DNA of 64,000 nucleotides from an uncultured Methanomassiliicoccus sp. (GTDB lineage Archaea > Thermoplasmatota > Thermoplasmata > Methanomassiliicoccales > Methanomassiliicoccaceae), in contig CALUEU010000002.1 of the NCBI GenBank assembly GCA_944319735.1, positions 62,001 through 126,000 on the forward strand. The letters are read 5' to 3'. Of the stretch, positions 18,737 through 27,823 are shown one piece after another; position 1 is the stretch's first letter; each line of letters starts with the position of its first letter. Below the pieces are notes generated by a model. It saw nothing but the letters and a program-made list of their open reading frames with translations. It was not told where the DNA came from and did no database searches. Both the position numbers and the translations under genes were made by a program.

Positions 18737-20929
18737 ATGCCTGAAAGCATTACATTACGCGTTGAAAGTGCACAACACCAGTCGGAGGTAGGTTTAGGCA
18801 GAGCGAGAATAGACAGCGTCTCCAGAAACAAACTGGGCGTTGACATGGGTGACTTTATAGAAATCACCGGAAAAAGAAAAACTGCAGCCAAAGTATTCCG
18901 TGCATCCCCAGATGATGAGGGAAAGGGAACAATTTCGATAGACGGCATGGTAAGATCAAATGCAGGTGTATCGATAGGCGATAAGGTCGTGGTGTCTAAA
19001 GCAAATGTGCAGTTAGCAACAAAAATCACTGTGGCTCCAAAGATACCGGCTGGAAAGAGAGTTAAATTCGGCCAGGGAGTTGAAGAACTCTTCAAAAAAG
19101 GTCTGCTGAGCAGACCATTAGTTAAAGGAGATTCCATAGTTATTCCCAACATTGCACTGATGGGAGGGTTTCTTCCATTCATCATATTAAGTACGCAGCC
19201 AAGTGGGGTTGTGATTGTAGATAATAATACTGATATAATCGTTAAAACAGAATCTGTTGAAGTTGAAGACAATAATGGAATGTCCATAAACTATGATGAC
19301 ATAGGAGGATTGGAAGGAGAGTTAAAACGTGTCAGAGAGATTATTGAACTTCCTCTGAAACATCCTGAACTTTTTGACAGACTTGGTATTGATCCTCCAA
19401 AAGGAGTGTTATTATATGGTCCGCCTGGAACCGGTAAAACACTGATTGCTAAAGCGGTGGCTAATGAGTCTGGAGCCAGTTTTTATACCATAAACGGCCC
19501 GGAAATAATGTCCAAATTCTATGGTGAAAGTGAAGAGAAGCTAAGAGAAAAATTCGAAGAAGCTGAAAAGAACGCTCCTTCCATTATATTCATAGATGAA
19601 ATTGATTCGATCGCGCCTAAAAGAGAAGCTGTGTCTGGAGAAACTGAACACAGGATTGTTGCACAAATGCTAACATTGATGGACGGCCTGGGAGAAAGAG
19701 GGCAGGTAATTGTTATTGGAGCCACAAATAGAGAGACAGCTCTTGACCCAGCACTCAGGCGTCCTGGACGATTTGACAGGGAGATTGAGATTGGCATACC
19801 AACCTTGAAAGGCAGAAGAGAAATTTTACAAATTCATACAAGAGGCATGCCGCTGGCAGACGATGTTGATATTGACCACCTGTCTGCAATAACTCATGGA
19901 TATGTAGGTGCTGACATTGCTTCACTGGCAAGAGAAGCAGCAATGAAATGTTTAGGCAGATATCTTCCAGAGTTTGATTTGGACCGCCCTGTTTCTTCTG
20001 CCATTCTGGCAAGTATGAGGGTGACGAGTGATGATTTTAAAGAGGCCCTTAGAGACGTTGAACCTTCTGCAATGAGAGAAGTTTCAGTCGAGATACCAGA
20101 AGTGAGCTGGGAAGACATAGGCGGACTGGAAAATGTCAAAAAGACGCTTAAAGAATTGATAGAACTGCCTCTTCAGAATCCAGACTGCTACAGGAATGTA
20201 GGCATTACCCCTGCAAGAGGAGTTTTGTTATACGGTCCGCCTGGAACCGGTAAAACACTGATTGCCAAGGCGGTGGCTAATGAGTGTAAAGTTAATTTCA
20301 TTTCGATAAAGGGACCGGAGATCATGTCTAAGTGGATGGGTGATTCCGAGAAAGCAGTCCGTCAGATATTCAAAAAAGCAAAACAGATTGCTCCTTCCAT
20401 CATATTCTTGGATGAAATTGATGCTATAGCTCCAAAAAGGGGCCACCTCAATGATTCTGGAACAACTGAAAGAGTTGTTAATCAGCTGCTCACATCCATG
20501 GATGGATTTGAAGATATGGAAAGAGTAATGGTTGTAGGGGCCACTAACAGACCAGATATTATCGATCCGGCTCTTTTGCGCCCGGGACGATTTGATTCCT
20601 TGACACTGGTACCTCTCCCCGATGCTAAAGACCGGGAAGCAATATTGAGACTAAATACCAAAAACATGCATTTGGATAATGTAGATTTTAAAATTCTTGC
20701 ATCAAAAACAGAATGGTTCTCTGGAGCAGATATTACAGCATTGTGCCGCGAAAGCGGGCTTAATGCAATCAGAGATGGAAGATCCTCTGTATCTCAGTCT
20801 GATTTTGAAAAAGCCTTGAAAAATGTCTACCCATCGTGCGATAAAAATATGATAAAGTGGTATGAAGAATTCTCAAAAAAAGTAGAAAAGGTGACGCCTG
20901 AGTGGAAAGATGCTGGAGCATATAGATGA
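18737..20929 (+). CDS. cdc48: CDC48/p97 AAA ATPase
   Basis: About 730 residues: an N-terminal double-psi barrel/N domain ([15 protein letters not shown]), then two AAA modules. D1 has [23 protein letters not shown] and the arginine-finger region [13 protein letters not shown]2 has [23 protein letters not shown] and LRPGRFDSL. It unfolds or extracts proteins and feeds them to the proteasome. An in-frame GTG at 18722 would add five residues; the ATG at 18737 gives the usual N-terminus. The DNA around the two Walker A motifs is nearly identical, including silent positions. A PRC-barrel gene follows 68 bases later. Confidence 0.96.
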   Translation: MPESITLRVESAQHQSEVGLGRARIDSVSRNKLGVDMGDFIEITGKRKTAAKVFRASPDDEGKGTISIDGMVRSNAGVSIGDKVVVSKANVQLATKITVAPKIPAGKRVKFGQGVEELFKKGLLSRPLVKGDSIVIPNIALMGGFLPFIILSTQPSGVVIVDNNTDIIVKTESVEVEDNNGMSINYDDIGGLEGELKRVREIIELPLKHPELFDRLGIDPPKGVLLYGPPGTGKTLIAKAVANESGASFYTINGPEIMSKFYGESEEKLREKFEEAEKNAPSIIFIDEIDSIAPKREAVSGETEHRIVAQMLTLMDGLGERGQVIVIGATNRETALDPALRRPGRFDREIEIGIPTLKGRREILQIHTRGMPLADDVDIDHLSAITHGYVGADIASLAREAAMKCLGRYLPEFDLDRPVSSAILASMRVTSDDFKEALRDVEPSAMREVSVEIPEVSWEDIGGLENVKKTLKELIELPLQNPDCYRNVGITPARGVLLYGPPGTGKTLIAKAVANECKVNFISIKGPEIMSKWMGDSEKAVRQIFKKAKQIAPSIIFLDEIDAIAPKRGHLNDSGTTERVVNQLLTSMDGFEDMERVMVVGATNRPDIIDPALLRPGRFDSLTLVPLPDAKDREAILRLNTKNMHLDNVDFKILASKTEWFSGADITALCRESGLNAIRDGRSSVSQSDFEKALKNVYPSCDKNMIKWYEEFSKKVEKVTPEWKDAGAYR

Positions 20930-20997
20930 ACGATTGAATTAAATATGCACAAATTAATGAGGGTGCCAGCTAAAGCTCTATATGAGGGGAAATTGGG

Positions 20998-21237
20998 ATG
21001 AAAAAATTCATTAGCGAACTAAAAGGAAAAACAGTCATGACCAATGATGGTCAGATATTAGGAATGATTGAAAACTTCCTAGTAGACACTGTAAGCGGCG
21101 ATATCAAAAATGTACTTGTAGTGCCATCTGAAGACATAGATGCAAAGATCCACAAAACTGATGCCAAAGGACGTTTAATACTCCCATTCAGTGAAATGAG
21201 ATCTGCACGTGATGTTGTCGTAATGTCTACGATGTAA
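20998..21237 (+). CDS. PRC-barrel domain protein (79 aa)
   Basis: This small protein consists of a single PRC-barrel: FISELKGKTVMTNDGQILG, then GMIENFLVDTVSGDIKNVLVV and a C-terminal LPFSEMRSARDVVVM. PRC-barrels are small beta-barrels found in RNA-processing (RimM) and photosynthetic proteins and as stand-alone proteins in euryarchaea, where their role is not established. A purine-rich GAGGGG precedes the start. A paralogue lies at 30531-30794. Confidence 0.82.
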   Translation: MKKFISELKGKTVMTNDGQILGMIENFLVDTVSGDIKNVLVVPSEDIDAKIHKTDAKGRLILPFSEMRSARDVVVMSTM

Positions 21238-21259
21238 ATTTATAAAAAATTGCTGCGTT

Positions 21260-22816
21260 TCAGCGCAGCTGTTTTACCATATACATTTCTCTTTTTTCAT
21301 AGCCGAGAGATTCATAGTATTTTCTTACACCAACACCGGATGTTACACGTGTGAATGAACAACCTTCGAGTAAAGCTCTTTCTTCTGCTGCATGCATCAG
21401 TTCTTTACCAGCTCCACGGTGCTGCCATTTTCCAGAAGTTCCGATAGGTGCTAATTTTCCGAAAACTTTCAACTCGCGTATGCTTGCAATATCTCCGTCA
21501 CCAGTACGAAGACGTACATAGCCGGCAAGGGCGTCATTTTCAGGAATTTTCAGAGCAATGAAGTGTTCCATTCCTCCAGATGCCTCATAGGGGATAGTCG
21601 TGAGTTCCAGATTTTCATATTGATCTTCGGTTACTCCCACATGTCCCACTTCATGACATCTTATGCACTTGCAGGAAGTGCCGTTTTTCTTCATCTCTGC
21701 TTTTACTAATTCTCTAAGGTGTCCTTTCATAACTCCTGCTTCGATTAAAGGAACGGGAATATCTCTCTGTATCCTCTGGATTCTTACCCATGGTGGCACA
21801 AATTCCTTCATTTTAGCTATGACTTTTACAGCTTCTTCTGTGGAATAAGGAGCATATTCTCCGTTTATCCACATATCATAGAGTTTAGTACCTTTCACAA
21901 CTAATGTAGGGTAAATCTTCAGCATATCAGGACGGAAATCTGGATCTTCAAATATCTTACGGAAGCACTCTATGTCTTTTTCAGGAGAAGATCCGGGTAA
22001 GCCGGGCATTATGTGATAACATACTTTCAATCCACTGCGTTTCGCTGCCAGTGTTGCGTCAATTATTTCCTGAAGCCCGTGTCCGCGATTAACAGCTCTC
22101 AATATTCCGTCATCAAGAATCTGAATTCCCATTTCAACACGGGTCATTCCCAGAGCCATTGCATTTTCAATGTTAGAATAATTCATTGCGTCTGGACGTG
22201 TTTCAATTGTCAGACCGATGCAGCGATGCGGAGCAGTCTCATTGGCATTCTGTGCTTCGACTAAAGTATCTGAATCAAAACCGTTCATCGCATCAAAACA
22301 GCGCTTTATGAACCAGTCTTGATACTCCTGCGGCCTGGATGTGAATGTTCCCCCCATGATAATCAGATCTATTTTTTCAGTTGAGTGACCGATTACTTCC
22401 AGCTGCTCCATTCTTCCAATCACCTGGTCGAATGGATCAAAGCTGTAATATTCACCCCTTCTGGCTGCCGGCTCTTTACCTGTATAGGATTGCGGAGAGT
22501 TGTTTTCTACTCCGCCTGGACAGTATATGCATTTTCCATGTGGGCATGGGGCAGGCGATGTCATTACAGCAACGGCAACTACACCTGATAATGTTCTAAC
22601 AGGCTTTCTGATTAGTATTGCTTCCACAAGAGGGCGTTCTTCATCTGTCACTTCTGATAGTATTTCTGAGTTCCTAGGAACTCCGGGTAAATTGTATTTT
22701 TTACTAACTTTAATTTTATAGTTCTGCAACTGATCCTTATCTGTTATTTCACCATCTAAGATTTTCTGGACTATCTCTCTGCAGTATTCAACCAAATTAC
22801 ACACCGACTTACTCAT
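21260..22816 (-). CDS. elp3: Elp3: tRNA uridine(34) acetyl/carboxymethyl transferase
   Basis: This 518-residue archaeal Elongator Elp3 modifies the wobble uridine of tRNA. The radical SAM domain carries the CPHGKCIYCPGGVENNSP cluster site near residue 90, followed by EPAARRGEYYSF and GRMEQLEVIGHSTEKIDL; the zinc-binding CKCIRCHEVGH lies near residue 380; the C-terminal GNAT acetyltransferase domain has GTSGKWQHRGAGKELM for acetyl-CoA and the end GVRKYYESLGYEK. Its start overlaps the stop of the upstream regulator gene by 8 bases, so the two are likely co-transcribed. A GCTGCG/CGCAGC hairpin lies across its stop codon. Confidence 0.95.
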   Translation of the reverse strand: MSKSVCNLVEYCREIVQKILDGEITDKDQLQNYKIKVSKKYNLPGVPRNSEILSEVTDEERPLVEAILIRKPVRTLSGVVAVAVMTSPAPCPHGKCIYCPGGVENNSPQSYTGKEPAARRGEYYSFDPFDQVIGRMEQLEVIGHSTEKIDLIIMGGTFTSRPQEYQDWFIKRCFDAMNGFDSDTLVEAQNANETAPHRCIGLTIETRPDAMNYSNIENAMALGMTRVEMGIQILDDGILRAVNRGHGLQEIIDATLAAKRSGLKVCYHIMPGLPGSSPEKDIECFRKIFEDPDFRPDMLKIYPTLVVKGTKLYDMWINGEYAPYSTEEAVKVIAKMKEFVPPWVRIQRIQRDIPVPLIEAGVMKGHLRELVKAEMKKNGTSCKCIRCHEVGHVGVTEDQYENLELTTIPYEASGGMEHFIALKIPENDALAGYVRLRTGDGDIASIRELKVFGKLAPIGTSGKWQHRGAGKELMHAAEERALLEGCSFTRVTSGVGVRKYYESLGYEKREMYMVKQLR

Positions 22817-23270
22817 TATTGTCGTTCGCCATTAGATCACAGAAGTGTTCTACAGTTTTTCTGTAATTCTGCATAGCCATCTGAACGTTGGCTTCAACAA
22901 AGCTCCATGCTTTGCGTAAGTCCCCAAATCTAATCTTATATCCTTTCTTAATTTTACCATCCGACTGCTCTGCAGACGCTTCTTCTAAAAGATCTAAAGA
23001 CTTGAGTTTGTTGATGTGTCTGTACACAGTAGCTTTCGTGGTTTTTAACTCATATGCGAGTTCATCGGCCGTCCACGCTTTGTGGGGATATTTCATAAAA
23101 CAATCCATGAATAAAACATAAGGTATGCTGTCGCTTGTATCTTCAGCATCACTTCTGGGCGTGTAACCTTTTGAAAGATAACCTATGTGTGTTAAAAATT
23201 CTATGGCAATATCATCTACATTGTCCAATGGTGTAAGCGGAGTGTTGCTTTCTACAATGATTGAAAACAT
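22809..23270 (-). CDS. Winged-helix transcription regulator
   Basis: This 153-residue protein has a winged-helix/HTH core at about residues 55-110: PHKAWTADELAYELKTTKA, then TVYRHINKLKSLDLLEEAS, the usual two-helix reading head of ArsR/MarR-like archaeal regulators. The C-terminal part (VEANVQMAMQNYRKTVEHF) is a helix likely used for dimerisation. It is divergent from the ABC-importer binding-protein gene, with several palindromes in the shared 210-base upstream region, so it may regulate that importer and itself. It is also linked to elp3 downstream by an 8-base overlap. Confidence 0.8.
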   Translation of the reverse strand: MFSIIVESNTPLTPLDNVDDIAIEFLTHIGYLSKGYTPRSDAEDTSDSIPYVLFMDCFMKYPHKAWTADELAYELKTTKATVYRHINKLKSLDLLEEASAEQSDGKIKKGYKIRFGDLRKAWSFVEANVQMAMQNYRKTVEHFCDLMANDNNE

Positions 23271-23316
23271 TCGGATCGATTGCTAAAAAGGCATTAAAGA
23301 TATTAGCTTTTCTTAT

Positions 23317-23393
23317 AATGTTACATTGTTTAATTTTAAACAGTATTCTTCTTACAATATGTAGAACATATTCAATAATGCTATACATATGTA
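23317..23393. promoter_or_regulatory. Cluster of palindromes between regulator and ABC importer
   Basis: Three palindromes with an ACAT/ATGT core lie in the divergent region: AATGT-T-ACATT at 23317-23327, AATATGT-AGA-ACATATT at 23356-23372, and TACATATGTA at 23384-23393. They sit upstream of the TATA box (TATATATT near 23453-23460) of the binding-protein gene and close to the start of the winged-helix regulator. The grouping suggests operator sites for that regulator; this is inferred, and such motifs arise more easily in AT-rich DNA. Confidence 0.4.
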
Positions 23394-23480
23394 AAATGTA
23401 CCCAATTATTTTATACAATCAGGAAACAGATTTCACAAATAGAGTAAAAAGGTATATATTATTCATTAGATCAAACAACC

Positions 23481-24623
23481 ATGGACAAAAGAGCAGTTCT
23501 TGCTGTGATAGTAGTTATCGCAGTTGTAGTTGTTGGAGTTGCTGGATATGTCTTCACCAGAGGAGACAGTTCTGATGCAATACAATACACAAAAATGGAT
23601 CCAAGCAAACAATTAGACGCTATCAGAGAAGGCGCAATAGATGGTGGTGTTTTGTGGGAACCTTATGCTACTGCAGCAGAAATGAGCGGGGATGCAGAAG
23701 TCGTTACATGGTCCGATGAATTTTGGAATGGTCATCCATGTTGTGTAGTTGCTGTGGATAATAAATTTGCACAAAAAAATCAAGATGCAATTATAGCATT
23801 TTTAGCAGCTCAGATCAAAGCATGGAGTTGGATAAGTGAAGCCATTGATGCTAATAGCCCTAACCATCAAACTTTAATAGATATTACAAAAAAGCATACT
23901 GGCCTAACAAATGATGAGGAAATAGTGGCGTCGTTAGAGCATATGGAGTTAACATATAAAATGAACAATGATGTCACAGATGGTGAAAGAGGTTTTGATG
24001 CATGGTTAGAGTATTATGTTGATGAGTTTATAAATCTAGATCTAATCAAAGAAAAAGACCTCAACGCAAAAGGATGTAACAATTCCAAAGAATTCATAGA
24101 TAAGATAGTTAATGGTGAATATTTGGCAAAGGCTGAAGCACTTGGCGATAACTATTCTGGATTAACTGAACCAGTCACCATGAGAATTGGACAGCTCGGT
24201 GGAGATGTACATCAATTAGCATTAGTGGTGTCTATGAGTTCAGCTGCGGGAGAAAATGGGAAAAGCATGCTAGAACAAATGAATATCAATGCAGTGAGTA
24301 ATAAAGTATACGCAGCTGGTGTAGATATAATGAATGCATTTGCTGGTGGAGAATTAGATATTGCATATGTAGGATCTCCACCTGTTATTCAATTCTCAGC
24401 TAAGCAAAGTGAATTGGATGTATCAATAATCGCATGCGCAAATACAAATGGTTCTGCTTTAATCGTGAAGAAAGGAATGTTTGATGAAAACATGTCATTA
24501 GAAGAGAAAATCAAAGGACTTAAAGGCAAAGTAATTGGCGAACCTGCTACAGGATCAATACAGCATCTAATGCTTCTATATCTTGGAGACAAATATGGAG
24601 TAGATGTATCAGCTTGGAATTAA
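23481..24623 (+). CDS. ABC importer substrate-binding protein, circularly permuted (TauA/SsuA/NrtA type)
   Basis: The 380-residue protein starts with a membrane anchor/signal (AVLAVIVVIAVVVVGVAGY). Residues ~34-225 match what is normally the SECOND half of this family (KMDPSKQLDAIREGAIDGG, then VLWEPY, DEFWNGHPCCVV and the C-terminal helices ending KIVNGEYL). Residues ~230-380 match the normal FIRST half (VTMRIGQLGGDVHQLAL, VDIMNAFAGGELDIAYVG, GSALIVKKG, LKGKVIGEPATGSIQHLM), and the frame ends exactly where the second half would normally begin (DVSAWN). So the lobes are in swapped order behind one signal. All expected segments are present once. The ligand is probably a small oxyanion, sulfonate or similar. 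The permease and ATPase genes are 2.4 kb downstream, beyond a secreted-protein gene and an IS remnant. A TATA box 27 bases upstream suggests a leaderless mRNA. Confidence 0.85.
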   Translation: MDKRAVLAVIVVIAVVVVGVAGYVFTRGDSSDAIQYTKMDPSKQLDAIREGAIDGGVLWEPYATAAEMSGDAEVVTWSDEFWNGHPCCVVAVDNKFAQKNQDAIIAFLAAQIKAWSWISEAIDANSPNHQTLIDITKKHTGLTNDEEIVASLEHMELTYKMNNDVTDGERGFDAWLEYYVDEFINLDLIKEKDLNAKGCNNSKEFIDKIVNGEYLAKAEALGDNYSGLTEPVTMRIGQLGGDVHQLALVVSMSSAAGENGKSMLEQMNINAVSNKVYAAGVDIMNAFAGGELDIAYVGSPPVIQFSAKQSELDVSIIACANTNGSALIVKKGMFDENMSLEEKIKGLKGKVIGEPATGSIQHLMLLYLGDKYGVDVSAWN

Positions 24624-24640
24624 AACACTAAACAATTAGG

Positions 24641-24658
24641 AGCTGCGTTCTAGCAGCT
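24641..24658 (+). terminator. Hairpin after the binding-protein gene
   Basis: AGCTGC and GCAGCT pair perfectly around GTTCTA, 18 bases after the stop, followed by AT-rich sequence with short T-runs. It would separate this gene from the secreted-protein gene. Confidence 0.5.
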
Positions 24659-24821
24659 TCTAGATTATTTTAATATTATAGATTTTTTTAATAAAAAAAT
24701 ATAATAATAATATTAATTAATAATAAGTATATATACTTGATCTAATATATAGGATAATATAACGCGTTGTAGTAATGTCACCACATATTTATTCAAAACT
24801 ACAGCGTTAGGGGGTTAGTAA

Positions 24822-26039
24822 ATGAAATGTGGCAAGATATTTGCGTTGGTAACTGCAATATTGATAGTTTCTGTTATGGCGCCTCTTGCATCTGCAGAGT
24901 TAACTGACAGTAATTCAATATTGAAAGATGAGAATGCTTCAGAAATTAACATCCAAAAAGATATTCAGACAAGCATATTTACAAATAATTACACAGAATC
25001 AATCAGTTCATCTTTGAACAAATATACTACAAAGATAAATAATTCAGAAAATCTTTCAGATCTTGAGTCGATATCATCCACAGAAACAATTGTTGTTATC
25101 GATGAATCTTGGACAATTGATAAAAATCAGACGACAATAGAAAAAAACATTGATAGATTAGTCAAACGTGGGAATCCAGTGGTAATCGTTGGTGATAGTC
25201 CTGAACTACTAATGAAATCTGGACAGGATCTAGGCTTTACTGGATTTTCTGAAGGAGCACAAATTTACTCCATGATTCACTCTCTAGATACAGGTGCAGT
25301 AACTTGTATAAGCGTTAGTGGTGATGAGACAATGAGCACTTCTGAGTTATTAGCTAGAGCCTATCAGATGGTTAGTGAATCGTTGGATGATGATATTGGA
25401 GCACCAGTAGGCAATCTAAGTGAACCATACAAAACATACTTTGAGAAGACCACCTCAAAAGGAATTATGGCATCAAAAACCACATATCATAAGCTATTAG
25501 GTGATAACGATCCAAATAATGATTATTATTTAGCACACTATAGATTCTCAGCAACACCCTTGGATGGTCATTCTAAAAGTAAAATGCATATCTCAAACAA
25601 TGTATCTATGACTTCTGATGGATATCCAAGTGAGCGGACTTTGTATGAGTATAAGCCTACAACTACCTCTGGTACCACAACGGTTGGAGCGGATCTTGGC
25701 GCAGCTCTAGAATGGTCAGGTAAATTTAGTGCTGGTGTTAACATTGGTATAAATTGGTCACACTCATACTCTGATGTCACTGTGATTGATAAATCACTAC
25801 CTGGAAGCGAATATTTTAGACTAAATTATGACATAGATGAGTGTACAAACGCTGGCTATAATACACTTACTGTTGAACCAGGAATAATTATTTGTTCACC
25901 AGTAAACAGTAACGGGAGTAGTTCGTGCGATGTAACTGACTTATACTTAGCAGAATTTTGCGATGTTGTATGGCATGGAAAGTGGCACAATAATTTTACG
26001 GAAGAGACTGCTCTTCAAGTAGTATTGTTTTACCCGTGA
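24822..26039 (+). CDS. Secreted protein of unknown function (405 aa)
   Basis: I do not recognise the family. The first ~25 residues are a typical signal peptide (FALVTAILIVSVMAPLASA). The N-terminal half is rich in Asn/Ser/Thr with several N-x-S/T sites; residues ~85-185 look like an alpha/beta unit (TIVVIDESW, NPVVIVGDSPELLMKS). The C-terminal ~180 residues look all-beta with alternating polar and aromatic strands (VGADLGAALEWSGKFSAGV, INWSHSYSDVTV), reminiscent of secreted beta-sandwich or pore-forming folds, but this is an impression only. GGGGGT about seven bases before the ATG supports the start. It lies between the parts of an ABC importer and ends in a strong terminator, so it is its own unit and possibly acquired. 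Confidence 0.72.
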   Translation: MKCGKIFALVTAILIVSVMAPLASAELTDSNSILKDENASEINIQKDIQTSIFTNNYTESISSSLNKYTTKINNSENLSDLESISSTETIVVIDESWTIDKNQTTIEKNIDRLVKRGNPVVIVGDSPELLMKSGQDLGFTGFSEGAQIYSMIHSLDTGAVTCISVSGDETMSTSELLARAYQMVSESLDDDIGAPVGNLSEPYKTYFEKTTSKGIMASKTTYHKLLGDNDPNNDYYLAHYRFSATPLDGHSKSKMHISNNVSMTSDGYPSERTLYEYKPTTTSGTTTVGADLGAALEWSGKFSAGVNIGINWSHSYSDVTVIDKSLPGSEYFRLNYDIDECTNAGYNTLTVEPGIIICSPVNSNGSSSCDVTDLYLAEFCDVVWHGKWHNNFTEETALQVVLFYP

Positions 26040-26060
26040 GCTTTTCGCTCACATTTTTTT
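26036..26060 (+). terminator. Strong hairpin plus T-run terminator
   Basis: GTGAGC and GCTCAC pair around TTTTC, followed by ATTTTTTT. The TGA stop of the secreted-protein gene is inside the 5' arm. This is the clearest terminator in the accessory stretch. Confidence 0.75.
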
Positions 26061-26091
26061 ATATATTATTTCTTAGCTACATATTATTAAG

Positions 26092-26731
26092 TGTCTTATC
26101 AGGAGTCTTCGTGACGCCGATCATAATACTGCCTCAATTGGTTTAAAATCTGCTAAGTAAACATCACTGGGAATCTTCATATTCAGAGTGGAATGTGGTC
26201 TCTTAGAGTTGTAGAACTCTATGTACTCCAAAAAGCCTTTTTTAGGAATCATCAGTTCATGTTTGACACACGTCTCATAAACATACTGATGAGATACATT
26301 TGTTCCGTCAGAACGAAGCATCACCGCTAACTTCTGAGATCCCATGCATGAATATGCTTTCTTAATATCCAATACGTCCTGAATGAAGTGATTCTTATCA
26401 TGAATCTTGTGGGGTCTTCGAGACTCAGAAGCAAGAGCTTTCTTTATTCCTCTCAGAAGCAGCTTTTTCTTCATCGGTATGATGAATTCTGACAGCCTGT
26501 GACACCATTTGCATACAAACCCTACGCTGACGTCAAGAACATCAGCGATTGTCTGCATGCTTCTGCCTTCAGACCGTAGCATTACAACGCTGTATCGCTT
26601 GTTCCGCCACTTGTTCTCATCAAAGCTACCTTTATGTACAGCTGAAGCTGTACTCCTCATGGAGTTTCTTTTCGACATTCTTATCACTTGGCGAAAAGAC
26701 TCCACTTCTTTTAACACATCATGTCAAGACA
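26092..26731. mobile_element. Internally deleted insertion sequence (about 640 bp)
   Basis: The element is bounded by imperfect inverted ends that both begin TGTCTT: TGTCTTATCAGGA at the left and, on the other strand, TGTCTTGACATGA at the right. It encloses a minus-strand transposase reading frame that lacks the DDE core. No clear target duplication was found at the two flanks. It sits between the secreted-protein gene and the ABC permease, so it interrupts what is usually a compact importer operon. Confidence 0.6.
26121..26717 (-). pseudogene. IS3/IS481-type transposase with catalytic core deleted
   Basis: The 198-residue frame has the N-terminal helix-turn-helix region (RYSVVMLRSEGRSMQTIAD, then VLDVSVGFVCKWCHRL) and the second DNA-binding segment MGSQKLAVMLRSDGTNVSH, QYVYETCVKHELMIPKK. 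It then jumps straight to the extreme C-terminus of the integrase fold (EYIEFYNSKRPHSTLNMKIP). The ~130-residue DDE catalytic domain that should lie between is missing, yet the frame is intact. It cannot catalyse transposition but could still bind ends, or be moved in trans. Confidence 0.72.
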
Positions 26732-27001
26732 TACTCGTAATCTCAACATTTTTTCACGATGTGAATTTATGAGATGCTCCACATTATTAAGGAATGTCCA
26801 TTTAAAAATCTACATAGCGTAGTAGAGACTCAACGGGTACATTCATATACTCCACAATAAAGATCTGACAATAATAAATTAATATATAGATCGTCAGTAC
26901 ATATTGATAAATATTCATAGATAATCTGTTAAGCAGTTATAAATAGTGTTAATTAAATCGTAACTCGATAGATTTGATATCAATGCATTAATGGTGTAGA
27001 T

Positions 27002-27823
27002 ATGGCTCAAGAATATTTGACTACTCCGATCAATAAAATACAGAGAGATAAATGGAAAGAGCATATCATAAAACTCGGATATATCGCTATATCTATAATT
27101 GCACTCATAGTGACATGGTGGGCAATTGCAGTGATTGTTGATAAAACATATTTCCCAACTCCACCAGAAGTATTTGAGGCTTTGATTCAATCATTTGACA
27201 ACGTTCCAGGAATTGGGTTGTCAATGTCTACCCAGCTATTTTCAAGTCTTGAAAGGTTTGTATTTGGCTTCTTACTTGCATTAATCACCGCAGTGCCACT
27301 TGGATTACTGTTGGGTCACTCAAAGCGTGCAGAGATGCTATTTACACCAGCAATAGAGATCATAAGGCCAATCCCACCAATGGCTTGGGTACCTCTATTC
27401 TTTCTAGCTTTTGGAGTGTTTTTTGGACCAATACTGACTATATTTATCGGAGCGTTTTTCCCAATATTGTCCAATGTAGTATTTGGAGTTAAGAGTGTTG
27501 ATCAAAATTTAATTGATGCTTCTAAAACATTTGGAGCCAGCAGATTGCAAACATTTTCAAAAGTAATTTTTCCATCAACAATACCGCATATGATGACTGG
27601 AATATCTGTAGGTCTTGGAATCGGATGGATGTGTATTGTTTCTGCGGAAATGATCGGCGCTAAAGGTGGTGGATTAGGATTTATAATTCAGTCATGCTAT
27701 AGCTTAAGTCTCTACGATTATATGTTCGCAGGAATGGTAATGGTAGGAATATTAGGAATTCTTACGGCACTATTTGGAAAATTCATAGAGAATGAGGTGG
27801 CAAAATGGATGGGGATGAAGTAA
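27002..27823 (+). CDS. ABC importer permease (TauC/SsuC type)
   Basis: This 273-residue inner-membrane permease has about six helices and the cytoplasmic EAA loop that contacts the ATPase ([20 protein letters not shown], then [19 protein letters not shown]). [12 protein letters not shown] near residue 57 and [19 protein letters not shown] are typical of the taurine/sulfonate/nitrate group. It overlaps the ATPase gene by 19 bases. The matching binding protein is the permuted one at 23481-24623, now separated by an IS remnant and another gene. Confidence 0.92.
   Translation: MAQEYLTTPINKIQRDKWKEHIIKLGYIAISIIALIVTWWAIAVIVDKTYFPTPPEVFEALIQSFDNVPGIGLSMSTQLFSSLERFVFGFLLALITAVPLGLLLGHSKRAEMLFTPAIEIIRPIPPMAWVPLFFLAFGVFFGPILTIFIGAFFPILSNVVFGVKSVDQNLIDASKTFGASRLQTFSKVIFPSTIPHMMTGISVGLGIGWMCIVSAEMIGAKGGGLGFIIQSCYSLSLYDYMFAGMVMVGILGILTALFGKFIENEVAKWMGMK

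Noticed and set aside
24660-24780. AT-rich run of TAA/ATT repeats considered as a replication origin or CRISPR-like leader.
   Set aside because: No spaced repeats, no origin-box pattern and no initiator gene nearby; it reads as promoter/intergenic DNA.
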